64,000 bases of DNA from Takakia lepidozioides (Eukaryota > Streptophyta > Takakiopsida > Takakiales > Takakiaceae): assembly GCA_030704615.1 (NCBI GenBank), contig CM060734.1, forward strand, positions 60,340,042 to 60,404,041, in the 5' to 3' direction. Within the stretch, counting starts at the first letter, position 1. Each line of letters opens with the position of its first letter. The position numbers were made by a program, and so were the translations under genes. Under the pieces are notes generated by a model. It saw only the letters and a program-made list of their open reading frames with translations, did not search any database and was not told the DNA's origin. Below are positions 10,936 through 21,266 of the stretch, piece by piece.

Positions 10936-12257
10936 CTAAAGTTACACGATCCATAGAATCAGTGACAAGTGGACACATAATAACTTCAGGAAAATGGCTG
11001 ACGGAAGAGGAAACGGAAATTACTTTAAAAATGGACACGTGGAGGTCGGGGCGCGACACACAGTCGAGAAGGAAATGCAAGAACAGGTGTCAAAAAGAAA
11101 GAGGACAAGAACGGCCGTCAAAAGGGATGAAAGGCGGGCCCATTAATGAGTACGGAAAAAGGGAAACGGAACGAACGGCAAGTACAGAAAAGCGGAATTC
11201 TTGTCACATGTGTGATCCTAGTGGACTATCCAACAGGGAAAGTCCACTAAAGAAGATAAAATCTAAAATCCAGTCACAGCGGATACAGCCAATAGAAAAC
11301 CAGAGAAAGGATCAAGAAAATGGAGGGAAATTGAGCGCAAGAGGCGGCGTCGTTCTGAGTAACAGGCGTCTCGACAGGACAGACCATCAATGCTATACCT
11401 TGGAAACTATGGAGGAACTAACAGACTATACGCTCGCAATATTACTTACGCAGTGGCATAGACACGAAAGGACAGAGCGGAGCTTTTCTCTTGAGCGATG
11501 CTTGCAAGCCCCGCAGGCTTACAAGAAATTACCCATAGCTTTCTGCGACAACCATACGTTTATGCTTTGTGCACTACAGGCATTCCTGCAGTTGTTACAG
11601 CCAAAACAGTTCTGTGAGTCTAAAATGAAGAGAGTGAGAGGAATGGAGGAAATCAGGGTGAAGAGCACCACAATTCTGCAGAAACAAACGATTGCTACCC
11701 CACAGGCGATACAGATACTGGAGGAGCTGAGATTGCAAGGATTGCAAAGCCTAGATTGGACACTACACCATAGACAGTACATGTTACAATTTTTGCAGAA
11801 CTTTGAGCCAAGGACAGGAACAACAACGGTGAAGGGAGTTGAATTAATGATTACTCCCCTATACCTCCAGCAATTGTTTCGATTGCCAGCAGGTCAAGTG
11901 CATGTGGAGCAACACAGGGCAAGACTGCAAATAGAGGACTTATTCCAAGAAGGGAGTTTCTTTAAAACTCAGGGTTATGATTGTACCAAGGCTGTGTACC
12001 CAGGGTTAAAAGAGGTAGGCCAGGTATTGAACGTTCTAATTGCCATGAAACAGAACCAACAGTATTTGAGCAGATCCTTCACGGAGGAAATACTCAAAGG
12101 CCTGAAGGGACGAGAGGTACAATGGGCGGACATAATGTACAACGCACTGGTAGAGGAGATGAAAAGATTACAAGGTACTACCGCAAAGTCTCCTATAATA
12201 GTGTCTGGCCCAATCATTGCTCAAATAATCCTTGATTCTGGCATACTTAATGCGTAA
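10813..12257 (+). CDS. family 1 post-integrase ORF (ORF-X), copy A
   Basis: The frame is open from the element's left edge to TAA at 12255-12257 (481 codons). The first in-frame ATG that leads into dense protein-like sequence is at 11409 (MEELTDYTL), giving 282 residues. The part before it encodes the minisatellite and a basic, charged linker. The 282-residue part is rich in Leu, Gln and Glu and looks alpha-helical. Its end (VQWADIMYNAL ... IIAQIILDSG) resembles, in my judgement, the putative plant transposon proteins found next to Athila-like elements. No signal peptide or membrane span is visible, so it is not envelope-like. A near-identical copy lies at 16729-18537 (-). TAA is followed in the same frame, after four codons, by the ATG of the next ORF. 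The function is unknown. Confidence 0.7.
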
Positions 12258-12269
12258 GAAAGAAAGGAA

Positions 12270-15176
12270 ATGGGAGTGTTTGAGCCAGCAACAACTGCAA
12301 TGGAAGAGCAAGGCTCTTCACACAGTGAGGGTGGACTAGCAGGGCAACCTGAGACTAAGAAGCAGAGACGGGGAAAGAATGTGGTGGCGAATCCACTGGC
12401 TTCACGGATTCCGCATAATAATGTTTCCCAAGCTCATGGCCAGGAAGGGGCACAGCAGCACAGAGAAATGCTATTACTGGAAGCAGGACCTTCAGAGAGG
12501 GAGGAGGAAGTTACTTCTGCATCACAACCATCACAGCCACTTGAACGACTTGTCACAAGGTCACAAGTTATCCATGCAGCTCAACCAAAAATAATTGATT
12601 TGGAAAGTGAAGGGTTAGATATTCCAACTACAGAACAGATAGTGGCAGAAATAGAGAAGGGGGACCTTCTCTATGAATATTTTGGTCTGGTCAAGGAGAC
12701 AGAAATCCCAGAGGTGCAACAGTTGCCCAAGGGAGATCCTGAGGTGCATATAATACACACACCTGTGTCGGAGGTACCACAGGCGGAAGGTCATGACACT
12801 GTAGCACCGGTGATAGATGAAGTAGTTCAGGAAGAAAATCCGGTGGGACAATGGCCTGAATGGTTAGTGAGACATCACACTGTTGAAGATCAGGAGGAAC
12901 AGCAGCAACCTCACCATGATGACCCTCAACAGGCAATGCTGATGAGTTCCATAGGCAGGACACTTAATTTGTTGGGGACTTATGTCAAATCCCATGTTCC
13001 AATTACCCAATTGACAGCCTTGAGAGAGGAACTCAGGAAGGAGTTTGAGGCTCGACTTGCCACTGAGTGTGCAAACAAGGTCGATGAAGAGGTCACTCTC
13101 AAGATGAAGCAGGACTTGGGAAATACAGAAATGGCTTTGCAATTGGCCAAGGAACAATTGATTGAGGCAGGCCTCGCGCAAGACCAGTTGCACGAAGCAC
13201 ATAAGCAACAGCTATACCAAATGCAGGTGCAGCATGAAAGCAAGTTGCAAGAACTGAATGCACTACATACGGAGTTGCAGACAGTGCATAACAGGATGGC
13301 GATACAATGTGCTACATTTACAACTATGCTTGACCAATCTACAAAAGAAATAAACAGTCAAGCAGAAAAATGTACGAAGGCAGAAAAAGAGAATGTTGAG
13401 CAAATGAAGCTCATTGTCGATATGAAGAATACAATCTGTCGCAATGAAGAAACTTTCAAGCAATACAGGCAGATTGAAGCTGATCAAGAGAAACACATCG
13501 TGGAGTTGCAACAAACCATCATGGCCAATAGAAATGAAATCGCGGTCAATAACAAGGCTTGGAAGGAAGCCAATAATCTACTTGCTGCTTATGCGCAATT
13601 GGTTGAACCTCAGGCGAAGCGCATGGAAGCTTTACAACAGCAATTGGAATTGTACAAGCTAAGAGAGGAGCAAACTCTCAGGGGAACCACAAGCAACTTG
13701 GTGGATAACAGCCTTATGCAGGTCTGGTTAGCACAAGGGCCAGTAGAGGGCAAAGCACCACGGAAGCTCACCCAAAGCGAGATGAATGAGCTCAGGCTGC
13801 AGGTGCAGAACATTGCCACAACTACTATAGACAATGTCTATAGTAGGATAGCAGAGTTACAAGAGGATGTAGACGGACTGCAGACTCAAGTGGAAGAACT
13901 CACTTCAAACATCGACCAAAGAGTCTATATCCCTCAGGAACAGCTAATGGCTTCTTATTTACAAGCCAGAACTTTGGCTTTTCAGTCTTCACAGGAGGTG
14001 CAGGAGATGCCAATGATACAAGAGCCAGTACCACCACCACCACAACAAGTCACTGTACCAGTAGTTGAACCTGTGGTTACTACAACCACACCACAGCCAC
14101 CACAGCCGGAGGTATGGGGCAATGCCGCTTTTAACCCACCTAAAACTCCAGCTGCAAGGGAGTACAGTAGGGCTATGATTATGCCCTTCAACCAAATTCC
14201 CATCATGTTGGATTTGGCTTGGAAAGAATTTAGTCCTCCGCAGTCATTCGCACATTACTACCAAATTATGCGTATTTGGCTGCCAGTGGCAACTAGGACT
14301 AAAGTTCTTCCGAACAATCGACATATTGAAGATCATCACTTTGCACAATACTGGCACGAGGCAGGTACCATGTTGAGGGAATTGATTGCTTTCCAGGTTG
14401 TACATGGACTCATTTATACCAAGACCAAGGAGATAGCAAGTATTGTCATGGGGTGCGGGTTATACTACGCTGCTTGTTTTCTGGTACGTTACCACATTGA
14501 GCAACAAAAGATGCAAACACGCTTTCTGAGTTATTCCAGTGGAGATCATTGGGTATTACCTTCGGTGCCACCTCATATGTACCTATATGACCCAAAAGTT
14601 ATGATGCAAAAGGATTCTCAAATTCGTTCATGGTTTCAAGCGGCCTGGAACCATTTGTCAACACAGAAATTCGGCATTGATGACATTTTCTATAAGGGAC
14701 ATGTGGCATGGAAGTACTTGCACGTTGCACCAGTAATTGGTACCCCACTCACCTGGACAGACAAGGAGCTCAGTGTCTACACCAATTTTGCTGTTCAGCG
14801 GTTACACCAAGTTGTAAAATACAAACTTCCAGACATGGTAGGACAACATTGTATGCCCCAGATGATTCCACAAAAAGTTCAAAAATTAAAACACCTGAGA
14901 GGCGATGAGGATTCTGATACAACTGTTTCTTCACCGAATTCTTTTGACATGGGAGAAGACTATGCAGTTCAGATGGCAGAGAAGAAGCGAAGGGGATCTC
15001 CTATGCCGGAAAGGTTACCTCGATATCAGCCTCCAGAGGGCCTCACTTATCCAGGTAGTCATCAACCATCTCCGTCAACCAGAGACAGACCTCGGGCTCG
15101 TACACACAGTCCGCCACGAAACTCTCAACGTCAAGAAGGTGCTCACTCACAAAGGTTTGCTAGTCGAAATCAGTAA
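12270..15176 (+). CDS. family 1 coiled-coil ORF (ORF-Y), 968 residues
   Basis: This uninterrupted 968-codon frame starts with ATG 12 bases after the preceding stop. Residues 1-230 are polar and acidic, with many Gln, Glu and Pro. Residues about 255-580 are Gln/Glu/Lys/Leu-rich with heptad character, giving a long predicted coiled coil. About 590-640 is proline/threonine/valine-rich. About 640-860 is a compact, conserved-looking domain (MPFNQIPIMLDLAWKEF, HYYQIMRIWLP, IASIVMGCGLYYAACFLV). The tail (about 890-968) is basic and rich in Ser, Pro and Arg. GCGLYYAACFLV is the only hydrophobic stretch and is too short for a clear membrane span. No signal peptide is visible. I do not recognise the family. 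Its position suggests a structural or nucleic-acid-binding accessory protein rather than an envelope. A degraded copy is at 8466-9425 and a truncated one at 16219-16716. Confidence 0.75.
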   Translation: MGVFEPATTAMEEQGSSHSEGGLAGQPETKKQRRGKNVVANPLASRIPHNNVSQAHGQEGAQQHREMLLLEAGPSEREEEVTSASQPSQPLERLVTRSQVIHAAQPKIIDLESEGLDIPTTEQIVAEIEKGDLLYEYFGLVKETEIPEVQQLPKGDPEVHIIHTPVSEVPQAEGHDTVAPVIDEVVQEENPVGQWPEWLVRHHTVEDQEEQQQPHHDDPQQAMLMSSIGRTLNLLGTYVKSHVPITQLTALREELRKEFEARLATECANKVDEEVTLKMKQDLGNTEMALQLAKEQLIEAGLAQDQLHEAHKQQLYQMQVQHESKLQELNALHTELQTVHNRMAIQCATFTTMLDQSTKEINSQAEKCTKAEKENVEQMKLIVDMKNTICRNEETFKQYRQIEADQEKHIVELQQTIMANRNEIAVNNKAWKEANNLLAAYAQLVEPQAKRMEALQQQLELYKLREEQTLRGTTSNLVDNSLMQVWLAQGPVEGKAPRKLTQSEMNELRLQVQNIATTTIDNVYSRIAELQEDVDGLQTQVEELTSNIDQRVYIPQEQLMASYLQARTLAFQSSQEVQEMPMIQEPVPPPPQQVTVPVVEPVVTTTTPQPPQPEVWGNAAFNPPKTPAAREYSRAMIMPFNQIPIMLDLAWKEFSPPQSFAHYYQIMRIWLPVATRTKVLPNNRHIEDHHFAQYWHEAGTMLRELIAFQVVHGLIYTKTKEIASIVMGCGLYYAACFLVRYHIEQQKMQTRFLSYSSGDHWVLPSVPPHMYLYDPKVMMQKDSQIRSWFQAAWNHLSTQKFGIDDIFYKGHVAWKYLHVAPVIGTPLTWTDKELSVYTNFAVQRLHQVVKYKLPDMVGQHCMPQMIPQKVQKLKHLRGDEDSDTTVSSPNSFDMGEDYAVQMAEKKRRGSPMPERLPRYQPPEGLTYPGSHQPSPSTRDRPRARTHSPPRNSQRQEGAHSQRFASRNQ

Positions 15177-15193
15177 ACCGTGAGGACACGGCT

Positions 15194-15215
15194 TTTTGAG
15201 GGGGGAAGGGGTAAA
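15194..15215 (+). other. polypurine tract of copy A
   Basis: TTTTGAGGGGGGAAGGGGTAAA directly precedes the LTR start TGTTAGAGG. This is the expected plus-strand primer for reverse transcription and confirms orientation and LTR start. Confidence 0.85.
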
Positions 15216-16218
15216 TGTTAGAGGACTGTCGGGGACTTAGACACTTATACGGGATCTGTAGGGTACCCTTAATTTTTGCACAGACTGAGACCAAGAGGAA
15301 CCTTAGGGGTGACAACAGCGCATTGTAGAGGGGGGTTACACAGCCCAACACAGTCGTCACAGTCGTCACAGCCAACACAGCCAACACAGCCCGTCACAGT
15401 CGTCACAGCCAACACAGCCCGTCACAGCCGACACAGCCAACACAGCCCGTCACAGTCGTCACAGCCAACACAGCCAACACAGCCCGTCACAGTCGTCACA
15501 GCAGAACACAGCCGACACAGCCCGGCACAGCCCGGCACAGTCACACAGCCAAACACAGTCGCACAGCCAGTCACAGCTTGACATAGCTGTCACGATCATA
15601 GGGAACGAAGAGTAGGACAGGGAACGACTGTGGGGAACAACACCTGCGAAGGGAACATGTTAGTTCACAGACGACGGTTAGTGAGGGAAACGGTTAGAAC
15701 CGCGGATAGGAAGATAAAGGGAGAAACGGGGAATTGAACGGGGGATTTTCGGAGGAGGACTTCTTGGTGATAGAGGAGAGGGGATCGGGTAGAGATGAGG
15801 AACGGAAGTGAAGATAGAGAGATGATGAGTAGATGCTTGATATAGGCAAGGCTGTAATGATATTGTAGAGCAGATTAAAGACACAATGGCTTCGGCCTGA
15901 TACCTGATAAATCATAATCGGATACTTTTACGATACAATCACACTGTGTAGAGAGATCTGAGTGAAGCTGTGAAATGAATGGATGAGCTGATGGAATCCT
16001 ATAGATTGATAAAGCAAACTGATACTTAATTATCAATGGTAAGATAGCTAACATGAATACCAAAAGGAAAACAAATAGGAAACACCCCCATGATACACTA
16101 GCTGTAGGTCATGACTGATTGTTCTGTGCGGGCTGAGTACTTAGAGATTTCCAACTCTTCTATCTTGGAGTTAACGCCTCGAATAGCGAAGGGATGGGTG
16201 AGTAAAAGCCGCGCGACA
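15216..16218 (+). repeat. 3' LTR of copy A (family 1)
   Basis: 1003 bases, starting TGTTAGAGGACTG and ending GCGCGACA (TG...CA). The same ends are found in three other LTRs (25134-26232, 29378-30392, 57842-58824). It contains a CACAGCC minisatellite at about 15341-15590. The terminal 100 bases include a short open frame starting ATGACTGATTG (about 16111), which is kept in the other LTRs. Confidence 0.9.
15341..15590 (+). repeat. LTR minisatellite (CACAGCC/GTCACAG units)
   Basis: About 25 units of a 9-10-base motif alternate between GTCACAGCC, AACACAGCC and GTCACAGTC, with higher-order blocks. The same array occurs at matching positions in the other family 1 LTRs (about 25775-26110, 29925-30270 and 57965-58165), with different unit numbers and orders. 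It lies about 110 bases inside the LTR start, in the presumed U3 region. Confidence 0.9.
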
Positions 16219-16716
16219 CACAGGTGTGTGTATTATATGCACCTCAGGATTTCCCTTGGGCAACTGTTGCACCTCTGGGATTTCTATCTCCTTGACCAGA
16301 CCAAAATATTCATAGAGAAGGTCCCCCTTCTCTATTTCTGTCACTATCTGTTCTATAGTTGGAATATCTAACCCTTCACTTTCCAAATCAATTATTTTTG
16401 GTTGAGCTGCATGGATAACTTGTGACCTTGTGACAAGTCGTTCAAGTGGCTGTGATGGTTGTGATGCAGAAGTAACTTCCTCCTCCCTCTCTGAAGGTCC
16501 TGCTTCCAGTAATAGCATTTCTCTGTGCTGCTGTGCCCCTTCCTGGCCATGAGCTTGGGAAACATTATTATGCGGAATCCGTGAAGCCAGTGGATTCGCC
16601 ACCACATTCTTTCCCCGTCTCTGCTTCTTAGTCTCAGGTTGCCCTGCTAGTCCACCCTCACTGTGTGAAGAGCCTTGCTCTTCCATTGCAGTTGTTGCTG
16701 GCTCAAACACTCCCAT
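16219..16716 (-). pseudogene. ORF-Y, truncated copy in element C
   Basis: The first 166 or so codons of the coiled-coil ORF, nearly identical to 12270-12767, start at ATG 16716. The frame is cut by the copy A LTR end at 16218/16219, after which it reads about 15 residues into LTR sequence. The missing part would have lain beyond copy A. Confidence 0.85.
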
Positions 16717-16728
16717 TTCCTTTCTTTC

Positions 16729-18537
16729 TTACGCATTAAGTATGCCAGAATCAAGGATTATTTGAGCAATGATTGGGCCAGACACTATTATAGGAGACTT
16801 TGCGGTAGTACCTTGTAATCTTTTCATCTCCTCTACCAGTGCGTTGTACATTATGTCCGCCCATTGTACCTCTCGTCCCTTCAGGCCTTTGAGTATTTCC
16901 TCCGTGAAGGATCTGCTCAAATACTGTTGGTTCTGTTTCATGGCAATTAGAACGTTCAATACCTGGCCTACCTCTTTTAACCCTGGGTACACAGCCTTGG
17001 TACAATCATAACCCTGAGTTTTAAAGAAACTCCCTTCTTGGAATAAGTCCTCTATTTGCAGTCTTGCCCTGTGTTGCTCCACATGCACTTGACCTGCTGG
17101 CAATCGAAACAATTGCTGGAGGTATAGGGGAGTAATCATTAATTCAACTCCCTTCACCGTTGTTGTTCCTGTCCTTGGCTCAAAGTTCTGCAAAAATTGT
17201 AACATGTACTGTCTATGGTGTAGTGTCCAATCTAGGCTTTGCAATCCTTGCAATCTCAGCTCCTCCAGTATCTGTATCGCCTGTGGGGTAGCAATCGTTT
17301 GTTTCTGCAGAATTGTGGTGCTCTTCACCCTGATTTCCTCCATTCCTCTCACTCTCTTCATTTTAGACTCACAGAACTGTTTTGGCTGTAACAACTGCAG
17401 GAATGCCTGTAGTGCACAAAGCATAAACGTATGGTTGTCGCAGAAAGCTATGGGTAATTTCTTGTAAGCCTGCGGGGCTTGCAAGCATCGCTCAAGAGAA
17501 AAGCTCCGCTCTGTCCTTTCGTGTCTATGCCACTGCGTAAGTAATATTGCGAGCGTATAGTCTGTTAGTTCCTCCATAGTTTCCAAGGTATAGCATTGAT
17601 GGTCTGTCCTGTCGAGACGCCCGTTACTCAGAACGACGCCGCCTCTTGCGCTCAATTTCCCTCCATTTTCTTGATCCTTTCTCTGGTTTTCTATTGGCTG
17701 TATCCGCTGTGACTGGATTTTAGATTTTATCTTCTTTAGTGGACTTTCCCTGTTGGATAGTCCACTAGGATCACACATGTGACAAGAATTCCGCTTTTCT
17801 GTACTTGCCGTTCGTTCCGTTTCCCTTTTTCCGTACTCATTAATGGGCCCGCCTTTCATCCCTTTTGACGGCCGTTCTTGTCCTCTTTCTTTTTGACACC
17901 TATTCTTGCACTTCCTTCTCGGCTGTGTGTCGCGCCCCGACCTCCACGTGTCCATTTTTAAAGTAATTTCCGTTTCCTCTTCCGTCAGCCATTTTCCTGA
18001 AGTTATTATGTGTCCACTTGTCACTGATTCTATGGATCGTGTAACTTTAGTAGGCTGTGTTGAGCTGTGACAGGCTGTGTCATACTGTGTTACGCTATGA
18101 TAGGCTGTGATGCACTGTGGTAAGCTGTGATAGGCTGTGACACGCTGTGGTAGGTTGTGATAGGCTGTGTTGCGCCGTGCTGGGCTGTGATAGGCTGTGT
18201 CACGTCGTGATGGGCTGTGATAGGCTGTGTTGCGCCGTGCTGGGCTGTGATAGGCTGTGTCACGTCGTGATGGGCTGTGATAGGCTGTGTTGCGCCTTGC
18301 TGGGCTGTGATAGGTTGTGTCACGTCGTGATGGGATGTGATAGGCTGTGCTTTGCCTTGATGGGCTGTGATAGGATGTGTCACGTTTGTTTTGCCCACCC
18401 TGGTCATATATGCTGGGCCTAGCGACAAGTGTTCCATACTCCGTTCGTAACACTGGTGCAGCCCGTGACTGCTCTTGCGGTTCAACATGCAAATCATGCT
18501 GCAAGGGTTTGTCATGGATACCACTGTACCCCTTCAA
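16729..18537 (-). CDS. family 1 post-integrase ORF (ORF-X), copy C
   Basis: The frame is open for 602 codons without a stop. It begins right at the integrase end, where no ATG is present; the frame is entered at a TTG codon that overlaps the integrase stop. An ATG start at 17577 would give the 282-residue helical core (MEELTDYTL...). The upstream 320 codons encode an integrase-like tail (ANKLKGYSGIH), then 20-residue repeats from the minisatellite (YHSPARRNTA/YHSPSRRDTA), then a charged linker. The long open length suggests that the pol frame once ran straight into this ORF. It is nearly identical to copy A, with only scattered single-base differences (for example in linker codons near 17630 and 17905). 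The function is unknown. Confidence 0.65.
   Translation of the reverse strand: MKGYSGIHDKPLQHDLHVEPQEQSRAAPVLRTEYGTLVARPSIYDQGGQNKRDTSYHSPSRQSTAYHIPSRRDTTYHSPARRNTAYHSPSRRDTAYHSPARRNTAYHSPSRRDTAYHSPARRNTAYHNLPQRVTAYHSLPQCITAYHSVTQYDTACHSSTQPTKVTRSIESVTSGHIITSGKWLTEEETEITLKMDTWRSGRDTQPRRKCKNRCQKERGQERPSKGMKGGPINEYGKRETERTASTEKRNSCHMCDPSGLSNRESPLKKIKSKIQSQRIQPIENQRKDQENGGKLSARGGVVLSNGRLDRTDHQCYTLETMEELTDYTLAILLTQWHRHERTERSFSLERCLQAPQAYKKLPIAFCDNHTFMLCALQAFLQLLQPKQFCESKMKRVRGMEEIRVKSTTILQKQTIATPQAIQILEELRLQGLQSLDWTLHHRQYMLQFLQNFEPRTGTTTVKGVELMITPLYLQQLFRLPAGQVHVEQHRARLQIEDLFQEGSFFKTQGYDCTKAVYPGLKEVGQVLNVLIAMKQNQQYLSRSFTEEILKGLKGREVQWADIMYNALVEEMKRLQGTTAKSPIIVSGPIIAQIILDSGILNA
18045..18390 (-). 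repeat. 60-bp higher-order minisatellite at the end of pol
   Basis: This array of the 10-base CACAGCCNNN motif is organised as a 60-base higher-order unit, best seen at 18161, 18221 and 18281, where the phase repeats exactly. Sixty bases equal twenty codons, so the array stays in frame within ORF-X. The array in copy A (10813-10935) retains only its distal end. Confidence 0.9.
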
Positions 18538-21266
18538 CTTATTTGCATGACTCTTCCCAGCATTTCCTTGTTAATGGTTTGTAACATGGCGGTGTTGTTA
18601 TCATACATCTTTTGTATGACATAAGGTCCTTTCCACGGTGATTTAAGCTTAGAAGCTTGAATCTTTCCTTTCTTTTGCAACCATAGAACCAAATCCCCCG
18701 TCTTAAAAGTCTTTAACTTGCCTTCATCAAACTGTTCCTTTCGCTTCATCTGAATTCTGGTCATATTATCAGCTGCATCAGCACGTACTTCTTCCACATG
18801 GTATAATTCATGTTTCCTGACCTTGATGGAGTCTTGCAATTCCATTCTTTTTCCCCACTCCGTTCTCATGGTAGGTAACAGGAATTCCACTGGAAGTAAG
18901 GCTTCCATACCATAAACTAATTGGAATGGTGTATACTTAGTGGTGACTTTATATGAAGTCCTGTATGACCACAAAGCTGCCAGCAGCTTTGTATCCCAAT
19001 CCGTTCTGTTTGCATTGACTATCTTAGCCAAGATAGTACATAGTATTTTGTTGGTAGCCTCTGCCTGCCCATTACCCTGTGGGTAATATGTTGTACTCTT
19101 TCTATGCACAATCATAAACTCTTTAGTCAACAACTCAATGGTCGCATTCATGAAGTGACTTCCTTGATCACTGATAAATTCTAAGGGACAGCCAAATCTT
19201 GTAAGTATGTTCTCGTACAGGAACCTTGCTGTGGACTTGGCTGTGTTGTCCCTCAAAGCTTTAGCTTCCACCCACTTTGTAGTATAATCAGTGGCTGTAA
19301 TTATGTACCTGTTTCGTGTATTCTTGGATGGTGGGTTAATTGGTCCAACAAAGTCTAGTCCCCATTTCTGAAATGGTTCCGTAGGCATTGTAGGATGCAA
19401 GGCCATCCTTCCAGATCTCTGCAAAGGTCCTAGCCTCTGACATTCATCACACTTCTGACAATACTCGTGTACATCTTTGAACAAAGTAGGCCACCAGTAT
19501 CTTGCGAGTAGTATCTTTCTACTGGTAGTCTCTTCTCCAAAATGACCTCCAGCCACTCCTTTATGAACTTCCGCCAAAACTTTATTTACTTCATGGTGGT
19601 ACAAGCATCGTTTTAGTACTCCATCAGGTCCTAACTTATACATTCTGCTTCCTACCATAGTATAAGGTAAAGCTCTGATAGCAATTCTCTTCCTCTGCTC
19701 CTTACCATAACTAGGTGGGCACTGACCATGAGCAAGGTAGTATCTGATTGGCCACTGCCAATCTAACCATTCATCTGCACTTCCTTGCACCTCCATTACA
19801 AATAAACTCGCATCAGGTAACTGATCGTCCACTCCTGTGGCGGCCTCTCCTGTTGTTAGTCGTGACAAATGATCTGCCACAAGATGCAAACGGCCAGGCT
19901 TGTAAATAACCTCGAACTCAAACTCATGCAAGATTATTAACCACCTCGCTATCCTTCCACTTATCAAAGGTTTGTTCACCAGATATATCAGAGCCTGGTG
20001 ATCCACATAAAACATAAACTTTCTTCCCAATAGGTAATGCCTGAATTTCTTGACTGCATAAATCATTGCCAATGCTTCTCTTTCCGTTGTACTATAGTTC
20101 CTCTCAGCACTGTTCATCAATCGGCTAGCATAGTACACAGGTGAATCTATATTCCCTGTAACATTCTGGGCTAACACCGCACCCAACGCTTCTCCTGATG
20201 CATCGCAGTGAACATGAAATACTACATGCCAGTGAGGGTTAATCAGCACAGGTGTAGTTGTTACTGACAGTGTAAGTTCCTCAAACGCCTATTGACATTC
20301 AGCTGTCCAGGCAAACACTGCATCTTTCTTCAGAAGCTTGCTCAATGGTGCTGCTATTTGTGCATACCTTTTGACAAATCTTCTGTAATAACTGGTTTGC
20401 CCAAGGAATCTCCTTAAACTCTTAACATTCACTGGTGATGGAGAGACTTTAATGGACTCTGTCTTCCTGGGATCCACAAGACGTCCCTTCTTACACACAA
20501 TGTGTCCCAGAAGCACCCCTGAGTTCACACAGAAAGTACACTTCTCTGGATTCAAGCCCAGACCTCTCATCCTGCATCTGGCCAGGCATAACTCCAATTT
20601 ATGCAAGTGCTCATTCTTAGAGCTGTACACACTGAAATCATCCAAGAATACCTGCATGAAATCATCCAGATACTCATGAAAAGATTCACTTATCACTCTC
20701 TGAAAGGTCGCTGGTGCATTACAAAGTCCAAAGGGCATGACTTTGTATGCATAAGCCCCCCAGTCTGTGATGAAAGCTGTTTTCCCTTGGTCTTCTTCTG
20801 CCACTTGCACTTGATTATAACCACTGAAGCCATCCATGAATGAGTATATCTCATGGCCTGCCACAGTGTCTAATACTGCTTCTGTGAATGGCAAAGGGAA
20901 AGGATCTTTCTTCGTACAAGCATTCAGCTTCTTATAGTTCACACATACTCTCAGTTTGCCATTCTTCTTGGGAACTATAACAATGGGTGACAACCAAGTT
21001 GTATACTCTATTGGGTATATAAACTTAGCCTCAGCCAACTTCTTTATCTCTTCTCCAACCTTCTGTGCGTAGTTGGGATTCATTCTATACCTCGCCTGCT
21101 TGATTGGTACTGACCCTGGTTCCAGTTCAATCTTATGCTGACAGACTTCAGGTGGTATCCCTTTTAGATCCTCATAGCTCCAAGCAAATACATCTCTGTA
21201 TTTGATGAACAAGCTTTTAGCTTCTTCGAAGAATTCCGGCTCCAAATCAGCTCCTACTTTCACCAT
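18534..21266 (-). pseudogene. family 1 pol: reverse transcriptase, RNase H, integrase
   Basis: One frame of about 910 codons from ATG 21266, broken by a single TAG at 20289-20291 just after the RT domain (the context suggests a former CAG, Gln). RT (about 75-250) has WLSPIVIVPKKNG, MPFGLCNAPATFQR and the catalytic VFLDDFSVYS. RNase H follows, with HCDASGEALGAVLAQ, TTEREALAMIYAV and YVDHQAL. Integrase has the HHCC zinc finger (GGHFGEE...CQKCDECQ) and the D,D,E core (GLDFVGPI; FISDQGSHF; YYPQGNGQAEATNK). The end is shifted by one base at about 18548, so the expected tail (ANKLKGYSG) is read in the ORF-X frame. The product would copy the RNA and insert the cDNA. It is non-functional as it stands, but only lightly damaged. 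Confidence 0.9.

Larger units (their letters stand above)
10813..16218 (+). mobile_element. family 1 Ty3/gypsy element, copy A (3' half)
   Basis: This is the 3' half of an Athila-like LTR retrotransposon: end-of-pol minisatellite, two post-integrase ORFs, polypurine tract and 3' LTR. The left end at 10813 is the last base shared with copy C (18173). Gag, protease, RT and integrase are absent, so it is truncated. The right end CGCGACA at 16218 abuts copy C in the opposite orientation, as expected if A inserted into C. Confidence 0.85.

Noticed and set aside
12270-15176. ORF-Y as a retroviral-type envelope gene
   Set aside because: It lies in the envelope position but has no signal peptide, no clear membrane span and no cysteine-rich ectodomain. 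It is coiled-coil and basic instead.
18147-18422. Open frame on the plus strand through the minisatellite, and the array itself as a CRISPR-like repeat
   Set aside because: The array consists of contiguous 10-bp units without unique spacers, in a eukaryotic retroelement. The plus frame is a by-product of the repeat.
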